NCBI GenBank assembly: GCA_004557565.1
Contig: SFGS01000027.1
Location: 1 to 31,178, forward strand
Source of the DNA: Bacteroidales bacterium
Lineage (GTDB): Bacteria > Bacteroidota > Bacteroidia > Bacteroidales > Muribaculaceae
Length of the DNA: 31,178 nucleotides
Reading direction: 5' to 3'
In this document: one piece after another, positions 31,159 to 31,178 of the stretch
Position numbering within the stretch: the stretch's first letter is position 1
Layout of the letters: each line of letters begins with the position of its first letter
Notes under the pieces: generated by a model
The model's input: the letters and a program-made list of their open reading frames with translations, nothing else
What the model was told of the DNA's origin: nothing
Databases searched by the model: none
Translations under genes and position numbers: made by a program

Positions 31159-31178
31159 CGGTAGGGACGTGATACTTC
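31159..31178. repeat. REP-like palindrome, cut by the window end
   Basis: The last bases, GGTAGGGACGTGATACTTC, match the left half of the palindrome at 3008-3031. The complement of GGACGTGA should follow just outside the window. Confidence 0.45.

Overview
The window looks like a chromosome segment of a gut-type Bacteroidales bacterium (Prevotella/Muribaculaceae-like; the genus cannot be fixed from sequence alone). The signs are Bacteroidetes promoters of the TAnnTTTG (-7) / TTTG (-33) kind before many genes, a TonB-dependent receptor paired with a DUF4249 lipoprotein, DUF4491, a terminal dockerin-like module, a DivIC-type septum protein, and weak A-rich ribosome sites.

Layout. 211-1407 (-) is an aspartate-type aminotransferase with its own promoter and terminator. 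1778-11454 (+) is a surface-glycan decoration locus: a LicD phosphotransferase, an internally deleted acyltransferase, a LicC-like cytidylyltransferase fused to a HisC-like PLP enzyme, an ornithine-cyclodeaminase-family protein, and a family 2 glycosyltransferase. A visibly more AT-rich restriction-modification cassette (m5C methyltransferase, PD-(D/E)XK nuclease, second m5C methyltransferase; 6579-10479) sits inside it. The fusion enzyme could make and cytidylylate an amino-alcohol phosphate that LicD transfers to a glycan; the exact substrate is inference.

11455-15793 is accessory: a 398-bp MITE-like palindromic element, an SDR oxidoreductase, a Crp/Fnr regulator, a DUF4143 ATPase, a repeat-rich gap and a Fic N-terminal remnant cut off at a repeat element. 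15794-22260 (-) is mostly conserved core: lptC and an outer-membrane protein, DUF4491, then an apparent operon pncA - trmD - divIC - membrane protein - secreted phosphoesterase. 22736-29227 (+) holds an NlpC/P60 hydrolase and a five-gene envelope operon (lipoprotein, secreted NCHSYxW protein, lipoprotein, TonB receptor, DUF4249 lipoprotein). 29224-30801 (-) is a single-chain ABC-type ATPase plus TOPRIM/DUF4435-like protein that resembles a fused PARIS or OLD defence protein.

The most unusual signal is non-coding. A repeat family occurs four times (1-149, 3162-3410, 15620-15742, 30942-31146). Two near-complete copies fold into the same multi-hairpin architecture with different stem sequences that compensate each other, and some copies end in an inverted GGTTCAGTGG-type terminus. 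This may be a structured RNA, a hairpin-rich mobile element, or both.
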